Assembly (NCBI RefSeq): GCF_016862175.1
Contig: NZ_BOML01000057.1
Location: forward strand, 124,001 to 188,000
Origin: Paractinoplanes durhamensis
Lineage (GTDB): Bacteria; Actinomycetota; Actinomycetes; Mycobacteriales; Micromonosporaceae
Reading direction: 5' to 3'
Length of the DNA: 64,000 nt
Of this stretch, positions 16,621-24,727 are shown in pieces (within the stretch, counting starts at the first letter, position 1; each line of letters begins with the position of its first letter). The position numbers and the translations under genes were made by a program. A model generated the notes under the pieces. The model was not told the origin of the DNA and did not search any database. It saw nothing but the letters and a program-made list of their open reading frames with translations.

Positions 16621-17583
16621 CTAGAGCTTTCCGGTGCCCGCCCCGGCGATCACGGTAGCCTTCACGGTGCTGTTGGCCTCCGGGGTGTACGAGTACGGGA
16701 TCGCGGCCACGCTGCCCGGGTTGCGGACCTCCTCCGTACCCGAATTGACCTTGTAGTTGTTGAGGACCTTGAGGTTGCCCGGGTCGGACTCGGCCACCGT
16801 GGTGATGGTCGGTTTGGCCACGTTCTCGAAGTAGTTGCGCTCCACGAAGACGCCCGCGTTCATCGCCGAGCCCACGCCGTACGATCCGATGTTGCTGTAG
16901 TAGTTGTTGAGAACGTGAACCGGGTTGCCGAAGCGGACCCGGGGATGCCGCTGGTTGGTGCCGTCGAACCAGTTGTGCACGTAGGTCACCCGCAGATGCC
17001 CGATGTCCTGGGCGCCGTTGGCGTCGTCGTGCCCGAGCAGCATCGACTTGTCGTGGTCGTGCAGGTGGTTCCAGGAGACGGTGATGAAGTCGGAGCCACG
17101 CTTGATGTCGATCAGCCCGTCGTAGCCGTTGGACAGATCGTTGTGGTCGATCCACACGTTGGTGGTGCCGGACTGCACGTTGATCGAGTCGTCACTGGCG
17201 TTCTTGAAGACCAGGTTCCGGATGATCACGTTCTTGACGCCGGAGAGGTTGAACCCGCCTCCGGTCACGCCCGAACTGGCGCCGGAGCCGAGGATCGTCT
17301 TGTTCGATGCGACGGTGTACATCCCGGCGATCGTGATCATGCCGGAGATCTTCACGGTCTGCGAGGTGGTGGAGGTGAGCGCCGTCTTGAGCGCGGCCGC
17401 GGTGGTCACGGTCACGACGGTGCCCTTGGCGCCACCGGCGGTGCCGCCGTTCATCGAAGCGAAACCGACCGGGCTGGACTCGGCCGCGGCGGCATCGAGC
17501 TGGCTGACGGCGATCAGGGAGCCGGCGACGACGGCCGCCGAAACGACGGCGACGAGGCGCCTACGGGGGAATTTGATGGACAT
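16621..17583 (-). CDS. pectate lyase, PL1 family, secreted
   Basis: 320 aa with a signal peptide (RRRLVAVVSAAVVAGSLIAV). The parallel beta-helix of PL1 lyases is indicated by VWIDHNDLSNGYDGLIDIKRGSDFITVSWN (metal-binding Asp region, split here across positions 150-180) and the RHPRVRFGN motif carrying catalytic Arg. The enzyme cleaves de-esterified polygalacturonate by Ca-dependent beta-elimination. It is the last of three overlapping or adjacent secreted pectin-active genes, starting 10 bp after the esterase stop. The neighbouring + strand gene converges 7 bp away with no obvious terminator. Confidence 0.93.
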   Translation of the reverse strand: MSIKFPRRRLVAVVSAAVVAGSLIAVSQLDAAAAESSPVGFASMNGGTAGGAKGTVVTVTTAAALKTALTSTTSQTVKISGMITIAGMYTVASNKTILGSGASSGVTGGGFNLSGVKNVIIRNLVFKNASDDSINVQSGTTNVWIDHNDLSNGYDGLIDIKRGSDFITVSWNHLHDHDKSMLLGHDDANGAQDIGHLRVTYVHNWFDGTNQRHPRVRFGNPVHVLNNYYSNIGSYGVGSAMNAGVFVERNYFENVAKPTITTVAESDPGNLKVLNNYKVNSGTEEVRNPGSVAAIPYSYTPEANSTVKATVIAGAGTGKL

Positions 17584-17593
17584 GGGGGATCCT

Positions 17594-18415
17594 TCAGTAG
17601 GGGGCGGTCGTCGGCCAGACGATCTTGCTGTCGGGGATGTTGACGGTGGTGAGCTGCTTGAACACCTCGGCGGGCAGCACTGCCTGGCTCTGCAGGGCGA
17701 GGCCGATCAGCCGGGCGACCTCGATCGCCCCGTGGGCCTGGAAGTGCGTGTTGTCCTCGACGCCGGCCGGGTAGTTGGCGCTCTGCCCGGCCGCCAGGAA
17801 CAGGAAGCACGACTTGGTTCCCTCGACGCCGAGCCGGTTCCAGAGCGCCATGCTGGACGCGCTGAGGTCGACGAGCGGCACGCCCTTGGCCGCGGCGAGT
17901 TCGCGCATCGCGGCCGGGTAGGCGCCGTGCGACGCGGTGGCCACCCCGGCGCTGGTGAAGCGGCGCCGTTCGACCGGGGTGATCAGAACCGGTTTCGCGC
18001 CCTTGGCCCGGGCCTTGTCGACGTACTGGCTGAGGTACGACTTGTAGGTGGTCGACGGCTCGGTGTAGCGGGTCGGGTCGTCGACCTTCTCGTCGTTGTG
18101 CCCGAACGAGATCAGCAGATAGTCGCCGCTCTTGATCAGGCCCAGGATGTGGTCGAGCCGGCCCAGGTCGATGAAGCTCTTGGAACTGGCGCCGGACTTG
18201 GCCACGTTCACCACGGTCGCGTCCGCCGTCAGGAAGAGCTGCAGCGCCTGCCCCCATCCGGTCCTCGGCTGGTAGCCGGTGACATACGTCGACGCCGTCG
18301 AGTCCCCGGCCACGTACACCTTCGCGGCGGTCGCGGCCGACGCGGGGAGCTCGCCGAAGGCGACGGCGGCCACCCCGGCCAGGCCGCCTGCCAGCACGGA
18401 TCTGCGGGTGCCCAT
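17594..18415 (-). CDS. rhamnogalacturonan acetylesterase-like GDSL esterase (CE12)
   Basis: 273 aa. ATG at 18415 overlaps the pectinesterase stop by one base (TGATG). The N-terminus is Tat-like (GTRRSVLAGGLAGVAAVAFG). SGNH/GDSL blocks are visible: VYVAGDSTAS (catalytic Ser), LLISFGHND (Asn/His block III) and the late ...DNTHFQAHGA (catalytic Asp/His). This matches the RgaE/YesT group that removes acetyl groups from rhamnogalacturonan. It complements the flanking pectinesterase and pectate lyase. Confidence 0.9.
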   Translation of the reverse strand: MGTRRSVLAGGLAGVAAVAFGELPASAATAAKVYVAGDSTASTYVTGYQPRTGWGQALQLFLTADATVVNVAKSGASSKSFIDLGRLDHILGLIKSGDYLLISFGHNDEKVDDPTRYTEPSTTYKSYLSQYVDKARAKGAKPVLITPVERRRFTSAGVATASHGAYPAAMRELAAAKGVPLVDLSASSMALWNRLGVEGTKSCFLFLAAGQSANYPAGVEDNTHFQAHGAIEVARLIGLALQSQAVLPAEVFKQLTTVNIPDSKIVWPTTAPY

Positions 18416-19854
18416 CAGCCGACCGGGTTCCACGCGTCGGTGCCGGCCAGATATTTCTGCGGGGTGTAATTCGCGGCCTGCGCGTCGGTCAGCTGCGGGC
18501 GGTTGCTGTTGACCGTCGCGCCCGAGCCGGTGTTCTTGTATTCGAGGAAACGCGCGTTCTGCCACGTGTTCGTGGACATGTTGATCCACGGCTGGGCGGT
18601 GGCGATGGTCGCGCTCAGCGACGATTCCCGATAGAGCACCTGCGCGCCCTGCCCCCACGGCCGGCCGAGCTGAGTGGTGTTGTTCGTGGCACCGGTGATC
18701 GTCGATTTGTAGATGAGGAAGCCGTACGTCTGGGTCGCCGGGGTGTTCGCCGCGGTGATCGGCCCGCCGGTGCTGCGCTTCTCGTAAATGGTGCAGGCGT
18801 TGAAGACCGCGCTGCCGTTGCCGTAGATGAAGTCGACGGTGCCCTCGATGTAGGAGTTCGCGATGTACGCGCGGGCACTGTTGTAGATCAGCAGGGTGTC
18901 CTGATCGGCGGTGATCCGCACGTTCTTGAGGACGGCCTTGTCGCCGTACAGCGCCAGGGCGAGTGCCTGCGACGCGGCCACCGTCTCGTCGTAATCGTTG
19001 TTGAACGTCAGATTGGTGGCGTTGAATTCTTTGGCCTGCACGTAAACCGTGGCCGAGCCGGTGGTGCCGGCCGTCGAAGCAGGCTTGTTGTTCACGATCA
19101 CCGTGTTGGCCGGGCCGGAACCGAGCCCCTGGAACGTGATGAACGGCTTGTTCGACGGAATGACCACGCTCTCCCGGTAGGTCCCGGCCTTGATCGCGAT
19201 GGTCACCCGGCTGGTGTTGCCGGCCGGCACCGCGTCGACCGCCGCCTGCACGGTGCTGTACTGCCCGGTGCCGTCCTTCGCCACGACCAGGCTGCCCGCC
19301 GGAGCCGTACTCCCGACCGGATTGAACGCCCATTGTTTGTTGGAGTTCGCGGTGCAGGTCTCCTGGATGATCGCCGCCCCGGAGGCCGTCGACGCATCCT
19401 TGTCGGAAAGGCAGAGACCACTGCCGACCCCGATGATCTGGTACGTTCCGGAGCCGCTCGCCGTCAATTTCCACTGCTGGTTGGTCTGACTCGACACGCA
19501 GGTGTATTGCTGGATCTGCACGCCGGAGCTGGTGGAGTAGCCCGGCACGTCGATGCACTTACCGCTGTTGACGTTGACCAATTGGTAGTTGGAGCCGACC
19601 GCGACCAGCTTGAACTGCTGCCACGTCGCGCCGTCCGCACAGCCCCACTGCTGCAGCAGCGCACTGTTGTCCTTCGACCCGGCGGTCACGTCGATGCACA
19701 TGCCGCTCTTGGTCACCGCCAGCTGATACGTACTGCCGGCGACCGGGACGGCGGCCGCCTCCGACGGCAGCGCCGCATAACCGATCAGGGCGCCGGGGAC
19801 GGCCAGCACCACAGCGGCCAGCAACAGCCGCGTCCTTCTTCGAATCCCGGACAT
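18415..19854 (-). CDS. pectinesterase (CE8) with N-terminal ricin-type lectin domain
   Basis: 479 aa. Signal peptide in the first 33 residues, a ricin-B lectin domain at about 40-180 with three QxW-type repeats (LQQWGCADG, TNQQWKL, SNKQWAF), then a pectin methylesterase at about 190-479. Its motifs include the GTYRESVVI-type start, SQALAL, DQDTLLIYN and VDFIYGNGSAVFN (catalytic Asp residues), and GRPWGQGAQVLYR. It removes methyl groups so the downstream pectate lyase can act. The lectin domain probably targets the enzyme to plant cell-wall polysaccharide. First gene of the operon. Confidence 0.93.
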   Translation of the reverse strand: MSGIRRRTRLLLAAVVLAVPGALIGYAALPSEAAAVPVAGSTYQLAVTKSGMCIDVTAGSKDNSALLQQWGCADGATWQQFKLVAVGSNYQLVNVNSGKCIDVPGYSTSSGVQIQQYTCVSSQTNQQWKLTASGSGTYQIIGVGSGLCLSDKDASTASGAAIIQETCTANSNKQWAFNPVGSTAPAGSLVVAKDGTGQYSTVQAAVDAVPAGNTSRVTIAIKAGTYRESVVIPSNKPFITFQGLGSGPANTVIVNNKPASTAGTTGSATVYVQAKEFNATNLTFNNDYDETVAASQALALALYGDKAVLKNVRITADQDTLLIYNSARAYIANSYIEGTVDFIYGNGSAVFNACTIYEKRSTGGPITAANTPATQTYGFLIYKSTITGATNNTTQLGRPWGQGAQVLYRESSLSATIATAQPWINMSTNTWQNARFLEYKNTGSGATVNSNRPQLTDAQAANYTPQKYLAGTDAWNPVG

Positions 19855-20000
19855 CTCCAGGTTCCCCTCACGACGAAGTAGCCCGGATCCGACGGCTGGG
19901 AGCGGATCGGCCCGGGATGGTCGTTACGTGAGGTAGATGCCGGTCGATGCAGGCGGACAACAGAAAAACGCGACCGAATTCCGGCTACCGCCCGATCCGC

Positions 20001-20053
20001 CTGGTCTTCGACCAGCCTGACGCGCGCCGTGGAGGGCCATCGCCCGCCACGGC
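20001..20053 (-). terminator. two hairpins after the eCIS operon
   Basis: Immediately past the stop of the last eCIS gene, a stem GCCGTGG/CCACGGC (20026-20053, 14-nt loop) is followed by CTGGTC-TTC-GACCAG (20001-20015). There is no T-tract, as usual for high-GC actinomycetes. The region up to 19854 otherwise contains only the pectinesterase promoter. Confidence 0.5.
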
Positions 20054-20058
20054 TTCCG

Positions 20059-20424
20059 TCATCCGCCGGCCGGCCGGTGTGCCAGCGTTACCGCGGCAAG
20101 GCCGTCGAGCCGGACGCACCGCGGGATCGGCTCCGCCACCGCGCCGGCCAAGTCGACGGCCGCGGCCTCGGCCGGCGAGGCAAACTCGCCACCGAGCTGG
20201 ACGAGCAGCAGGTGGACCTGGCCCGCATAGGCCGGCCGCACCGAGTCGAGCGCGACGTCCTCGTCGACGAGCCGATCGTCGCCGACCGGCAGCAGTCGCA
20301 CCAGGCGCACGACGTCGTCGACCCGGAACAGTCGCACCACGCCGTTCTCGGCCAGCACCAGCACATCGCCGGGCCGGCAGCGGGGTGCGCCGGGTGGCCA
20401 CGGCGTGTCGAGCACCGAGGTCAC
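20059..20424 (-). CDS. small last gene of the eCIS operon (121 aa, unknown)
   Basis: GTG at 20424 is chosen because it forms a GTGA overlap with the DUF4157 effector stop. The N-terminus (RCRPGDVLVLAENGVVRLFRV) looks like a small beta-barrel. The rest alternates Val/Leu strands with acidic turns (LLPVGDDRLVDEDVALD, VHLLLVQLGGEF). No signal peptide and no known family. Being coupled to the effector gene, it could be an effector chaperone, loading adaptor or immunity protein. That role is inferred from position only. Confidence 0.6.
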   Translation of the reverse strand: MTSVLDTPWPPGAPRCRPGDVLVLAENGVVRLFRVDDVVRLVRLLPVGDDRLVDEDVALDSVRPAYAGQVHLLLVQLGGEFASPAEAAAVDLAGAVAEPIPRCVRLDGLAAVTLAHRPAGG

Positions 20425-21569
20425 GGCTTCTTCCCCGGCAGGCACGGCAGGCAGAACGACGACTCGGCGAAATTGGCGCGCACCTTGTAGATAGGATTGC
20501 CCGCTTTGTCGGTCACCGGCTTGTCCGCGGCATCATTGGTGCGGGCCTGATCCCTGGGCACCGGTTTGAAACTCATTCCGGTGCCCGGCCCGTACACCTT
20601 TCGATGGCCGTTCTTCGTCCACACCTCGCTGGGCGGATTGGGGAGCGGGTCGCCGTCGGTCGGGCCACCCACGGTGTGGAAGTCCCGGGACATCGGAGTC
20701 CGGCTGCCGTCGGCGTATTCGAGGCCGACGTCGTACTCCCAGAGCCAATGCTGCACGTCGCCGACCGAGCCGCACACGCCCGTGGCCGAGACCGGTTTTC
20801 CCTTGGCCAGAAGGGCCTTGGTGTCCGGCAGCGACTTGAAGTCGTAGGAACGGTGCGCCAGTCCCGCGCAGTTGTAGGCGTTGAGATCCTTCGACGTGTC
20901 GTAGCCGTCATAGGGCGGGCAGTTGAGGGCGCCGCTGCTTTTCCGGGCCAGTTTCGGCCCGGTGGCGTGGCCCTGCTGCACGACGTGGGTGAGCTCGTGG
21001 GCGATGAGCCGCAGGCCGGCGTCCGAGCCGGGCTGGAAGCGGCCCGCCGCGAAGAAGACGTCACGGCCGGTGGTGACGGCGTGCGCGCCGACCGAGCGGG
21101 ACAACCTGTCGGCGGCGGCGTCGCGATGGATCCGCACGTCCAGGGACCGGCCGAAACTGTTCTCCATCAGCGTCTGCACGGGTCCGGGCAGCGGCTCGCC
21201 GCCGGACGCGCGGGCGGCGGTCAGCGTCGAGGCCACGTCCGGCCGGTCGCCGCCGCCGCTGATGCCGGAGTCCTTCGCGGCCAGGTCGTCCTCGTCGCCG
21301 TCCCCCATGGCGACCGAGCGCATCACCTGGTCGGCGACATGGTCGGCCTCGATCTCCTCCGGGTCGGACGGCTCACTGACCTCCGGGCTGCGCTGCAGGG
21401 ACGCCCGCGCCCGCTCCTCCGGGCCGCAGTCGCACGGGGTGGGACCGCAGCGCAGCACCCGGTTGCCGATCAGCCGCCGGATGTCCGGCGCGGCCGTCTC
21501 CGGACGGTGTGCCGCACGGACCCCCGGTGGCTCGGCATCGGGGGCCCGCACGGCCATCTCGTGGCTCAT
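20421..21569 (-). CDS. eCIS-associated DUF4157 effector with Cys/His C-terminal domain
   Basis: 382 aa. Residues 28-40 carry the motif IRRLIGNRVLR, seen in similar form in the second DUF4157 protein of this window. Residues 128-200 are a DUF4157 domain, ending in the zinc-metallopeptidase-like HELTHVVQQ (HExxH, residues 191-195). The C-terminal part (residues 215-382) has YNCAGLAHR (Cys234) and SRDFHTVGG (His298), an arrangement like papain-fold or NlpC-type cysteine hydrolases. DUF4157 is the most typical marker of eCIS cargo. It overlaps the VWA gene upstream and the 121-aa gene downstream by 4 nt each. Delivery through the injection system is inferred. Confidence 0.8.
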   Translation of the reverse strand: MSHEMAVRAPDAEPPGVRAAHRPETAAPDIRRLIGNRVLRCGPTPCDCGPEERARASLQRSPEVSEPSDPEEIEADHVADQVMRSVAMGDGDEDDLAAKDSGISGGGDRPDVASTLTAARASGGEPLPGPVQTLMENSFGRSLDVRIHRDAAADRLSRSVGAHAVTTGRDVFFAAGRFQPGSDAGLRLIAHELTHVVQQGHATGPKLARKSSGALNCPPYDGYDTSKDLNAYNCAGLAHRSYDFKSLPDTKALLAKGKPVSATGVCGSVGDVQHWLWEYDVGLEYADGSRTPMSRDFHTVGGPTDGDPLPNPPSEVWTKNGHRKVYGPGTGMSFKPVPRDQARTNDAADKPVTDKAGNPIYKVRANFAESSFCLPCLPGKKP

Positions 21570-24500
21570 CGCTCACGCCTCGGCGCCGGCCACCAGCGCC
21601 ACCACGAGCACCAGCGGCAGAAGCGGCCGCCGTACGGCACGTGCCGTTCGATCTTCAGGACGCCGACGCCGGTCAGGCAGGCCCCCGGCGAGGTCAGCGG
21701 CAGGCCGGCGTCGTCCCGGATCCGGCCGCTCGTGTCGGTCACCCGGATCCCCCGGGTGGCGTCGAGGCCGGCGTCGCGCAGCCGGAACGACTGGGTCAGG
21801 CCGGGCGACTCGCCGAGCGGCACCCAGCGCTTGGCCCGTACGTCGAACGCCTCCACCCGATAGCCGCGCCCCTCGTGACCGGGGTCGACGAAGACCGTGA
21901 CGTCGTCGTGCGAGCGGGTCGCCACGATGGCGTGGTCGCGGATGGCCACGGTGAGCCGGCCGTGCCCGCCGAGGGCCAGGAACTGGTTGGTGGGCTTGGC
22001 GACGACCGTGCCGAGCGCGGCCGCCGGGTCGGCGTGCGTGTTGGCGTCCTTGATGGCGCCGGGCGTGAACGAGAGCACCTCGTCGACGAAGTAGAGGTCG
22101 TCGAGCGGCGGGATCGGCCGGACCGTGACGACCGGCTCGCCGAGCGATTCGAGGCCGACCGACGGCGCGGTCCCGGGCGGGAACGTGATCTCCTGCTGGT
22201 AGCTGCCGTCGACGTTGTTGACCAGCGGTCCGCTCGTCTCGAACCCACTGCCGACGATCTGCACGAGCCCGCCGGGCAGCGGTTCGGCGATGATGACGTT
22301 CCCGAACCGGTCCTTCGGGATGGCCACCACGGTGGCGGTCCCGGGCGCGGTCTGCTGGATGCTCAGCACGGTCGAGGCCGCCTCGGGCCGCACCAGCACC
22401 TGCACCGACGCCTGGGCCTCGCGCCGGTATTCGACCCCGTCCTCGGTGGTGCCGATCGCCGTCACGTAGAAGTCGCGCCGCTCCGGAACGCCGGACCCGG
22501 CGACCGTCGCCTGATAGCGGCCGGCATTGAGCACGTCGTTCATGGTGACCACGCCGGGCTGGGTGAACGGATCGAACATGAGACCGGCGATCTCCGCACC
22601 GAGCCCCTTGATGCCGGCCGGCGACGTGTCCTTCCCGGCGAGCCGCTGCCGCGCCTCCTCCAACGCCTCCTCCGGTACGACCTGGGCGGCGAGCCAGTTC
22701 GCGAAGGCCTGCCCGGGTTCGAGCGTCGACAGAACAACCGATTGCTTGCGTACGGGCAGACCGCGCGCGGTCAGCTTGGCCGTGACGCCGATCGGGTCAC
22801 CCGCGAAGTACTCGGCCCGGTCCATCTCCAGCCGCAGCAGCAGCGTCGACTCCATCAGCACGTCGTAGGTGTACCGCTCGTACACCTGGGGTGGTCCGAC
22901 CGGCCCGGCCGCGGCGAGTCCGATGATCGGCGGGACGGTGACGAGCATGGTCCACGTGCCCGGGTGGGCGGCCATGAAGTCCGCGTCGACGTAGTAGGCG
23001 CTGCTCCGCTGCCCGGCCTGGAACCGGATGTTCGGGAAGGGGCCGTGACCGGCGCTGTCCGCGGTGATGATGCCGCAGTCGGGGGTGAGGAGCGCGAGTT
23101 CCAGCCGGCCGTCCTGCGGAGTGTTCCAGTTGATCGTGAAAGCGGCCCGGCCGTCGTACGGGGTGACCTGGATGTCGTGCCGGGCCTCGCCCTGGCCGGA
23201 CAGGAATACCGCGTCGGGGTCGCGTGATGTCCCGGTCTTCACGGTGAGCTGCGCCTTGATGGGTGCCGACAGCGCGGCGGCCAGGTCGGTCGCCGAGGTA
23301 TTCGGCCGCTCGACGGCGATGATGTTGCCGCCGTTCACGGCGCCGCCCTCGAACGAGCCCGTCTGCAACTGGGTGAGCAGGTCGAACTGGACGTTGCTCT
23401 GCGGCTTCCGGCCGTACCCGATCGCGAAGAGATGGATCTTCTTCTCCCGCAGCACGCTGCCGTTCGGCGGGACGAACTCGGTGGGGCTGTGCTGGCCGGA
23501 GTTGTGCGCGCCGTCGCTGAACAGGATGATCCAGCGCCGGTTGCCGGTCTCCGCGCTGAAGACCGAAGCGCCGGCACCGACCAGGTGGTTGAGCCCGTCA
23601 CCCATCGGGGTGCTGTTGAACGGCACCAGATCGTTGATGTGCTTCAGCAACTCGTCGCTGAACATGTCCGGGATGGCTTGCTTGGCGATGACCTCATAGG
23701 TCGTGTCGTTCCCGGGCGTGCCCTGCGGGAACTGGAACACCCCGAAATCGCCGTGGCCGGTCCCGAAGTGCGCCAATTTGCCGAGGAACGGCTTGAGTCC
23801 GTCCTTGAGCTGGGCCAGCCGGGAGTTGGGATCTCGGTCGGGCAGCGAATTGCCGTCGAAGTCCCAGCCCATGCTGCCGGAGACGTCGAGAAGCATGTGC
23901 ACCTCGAGGCTGGCCGCGACCGCGGTCAGAACGACCTGCCGGTTGTGGCCCGCGACGACGCCCGCACCGGTGTCGACCGGGTCGGTGGTCACCGTGAGCG
24001 TCTGGTTCACCGAGGTCGCGCTGTTACCGACCGGCGCGTACACCACCGGCAGGTCGAACGTGTCGCCCGGCCCGACGGGGGTCATGAGGGGGGTGTTCAC
24101 GTCGCCGAGGGTCACGGTGCCGGGCAGGGCCGGTGTCGTCCCGGTGACTTTGAACGTGCCGGTGCCCATGTTCTTGACGGTCAGGGTCTCGGTGAGCTTG
24201 TCGCCGTTGAGCAGGTTGTACGCGAGGGTCGGCGTCACCACGTCGATCCACGGTTGCTGCGTCTCAGTGAGCGAGTCGCCCACGACCACGATGGACTTGC
24301 GGTCGGGGGCCTTGCCGGTGATCGAGAGTTGCCAGATCAGCGGCGGAGGGTTCGTATCCCGGAACGCGAACTTGATCAGATAGACCACCGCCTGGTTGGC
24401 ACCGTTCAGGACCTTCACCAGCCGCTGGATGTCGCCCACATCATCGGACGAATTGGGCGGGAAGACCGATCCGTTCTGCTGCTCGGACACCGTGACCGCG

Positions 24501-24715
24501 GGACCGAACACGGTGTCCGTCGCCCGCCTTGCCGCCAGCTTGAACGTGGGGACCGGGCCTGGTGGAGACATCGACACCCGGATGAACATCTCCATGTCGG
24601 ATCCGGGGTCCACCGATGTACCCGCGTGCTGGTCGGTGATCGTGATGGTCGTCGTCTGTCCGTCGAGAATAGAGAAGGGCTTGTTCGTAGGGTCCGCGTA
24701 GATGTCGAAGCTCAC
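21566..24715 (-). CDS. large VWA-domain protein of the eCIS operon (1049 aa)
   Basis: The N-terminal 260 residues are beta-rich and immunoglobulin-like, including a choice-of-anchor-type segment (TETLTVKNMGTGTFKVTGTT). A VWA domain follows at about 270-480 with an intact MIDAS: LLDVSGSMG, STPMGDG and LFSDGAHNSG. The rest is a chain of beta domains (residues 500-1010). There is no signal peptide, so it is not a conventionally exported adhesin and probably belongs to or decorates the particle, for instance as a target-binding fibre. The last 20 residues are oddly Trp/Arg-rich (RWCSWWRWWPAPRRER). ATGA overlap with the effector gene. Confidence 0.75.
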   Translation of the reverse strand: MSFDIYADPTNKPFSILDGQTTTITITDQHAGTSVDPGSDMEMFIRVSMSPPGPVPTFKLAARRATDTVFGPAVTVSEQQNGSVFPPNSSDDVGDIQRLVKVLNGANQAVVYLIKFAFRDTNPPPLIWQLSITGKAPDRKSIVVVGDSLTETQQPWIDVVTPTLAYNLLNGDKLTETLTVKNMGTGTFKVTGTTPALPGTVTLGDVNTPLMTPVGPGDTFDLPVVYAPVGNSATSVNQTLTVTTDPVDTGAGVVAGHNRQVVLTAVAASLEVHMLLDVSGSMGWDFDGNSLPDRDPNSRLAQLKDGLKPFLGKLAHFGTGHGDFGVFQFPQGTPGNDTTYEVIAKQAIPDMFSDELLKHINDLVPFNSTPMGDGLNHLVGAGASVFSAETGNRRWIILFSDGAHNSGQHSPTEFVPPNGSVLREKKIHLFAIGYGRKPQSNVQFDLLTQLQTGSFEGGAVNGGNIIAVERPNTSATDLAAALSAPIKAQLTVKTGTSRDPDAVFLSGQGEARHDIQVTPYDGRAAFTINWNTPQDGRLELALLTPDCGIITADSAGHGPFPNIRFQAGQRSSAYYVDADFMAAHPGTWTMLVTVPPIIGLAAAGPVGPPQVYERYTYDVLMESTLLLRLEMDRAEYFAGDPIGVTAKLTARGLPVRKQSVVLSTLEPGQAFANWLAAQVVPEEALEEARQRLAGKDTSPAGIKGLGAEIAGLMFDPFTQPGVVTMNDVLNAGRYQATVAGSGVPERRDFYVTAIGTTEDGVEYRREAQASVQVLVRPEAASTVLSIQQTAPGTATVVAIPKDRFGNVIIAEPLPGGLVQIVGSGFETSGPLVNNVDGSYQQEITFPPGTAPSVGLESLGEPVVTVRPIPPLDDLYFVDEVLSFTPGAIKDANTHADPAAALGTVVAKPTNQFLALGGHGRLTVAIRDHAIVATRSHDDVTVFVDPGHEGRGYRVEAFDVRAKRWVPLGESPGLTQSFRLRDAGLDATRGIRVTDTSGRIRDDAGLPLTSPGACLTGVGVLKIERHVPYGGRFCRWCSWWRWWPAPRRER

Positions 24716-24727
24716 GGCGCTCTCCGA

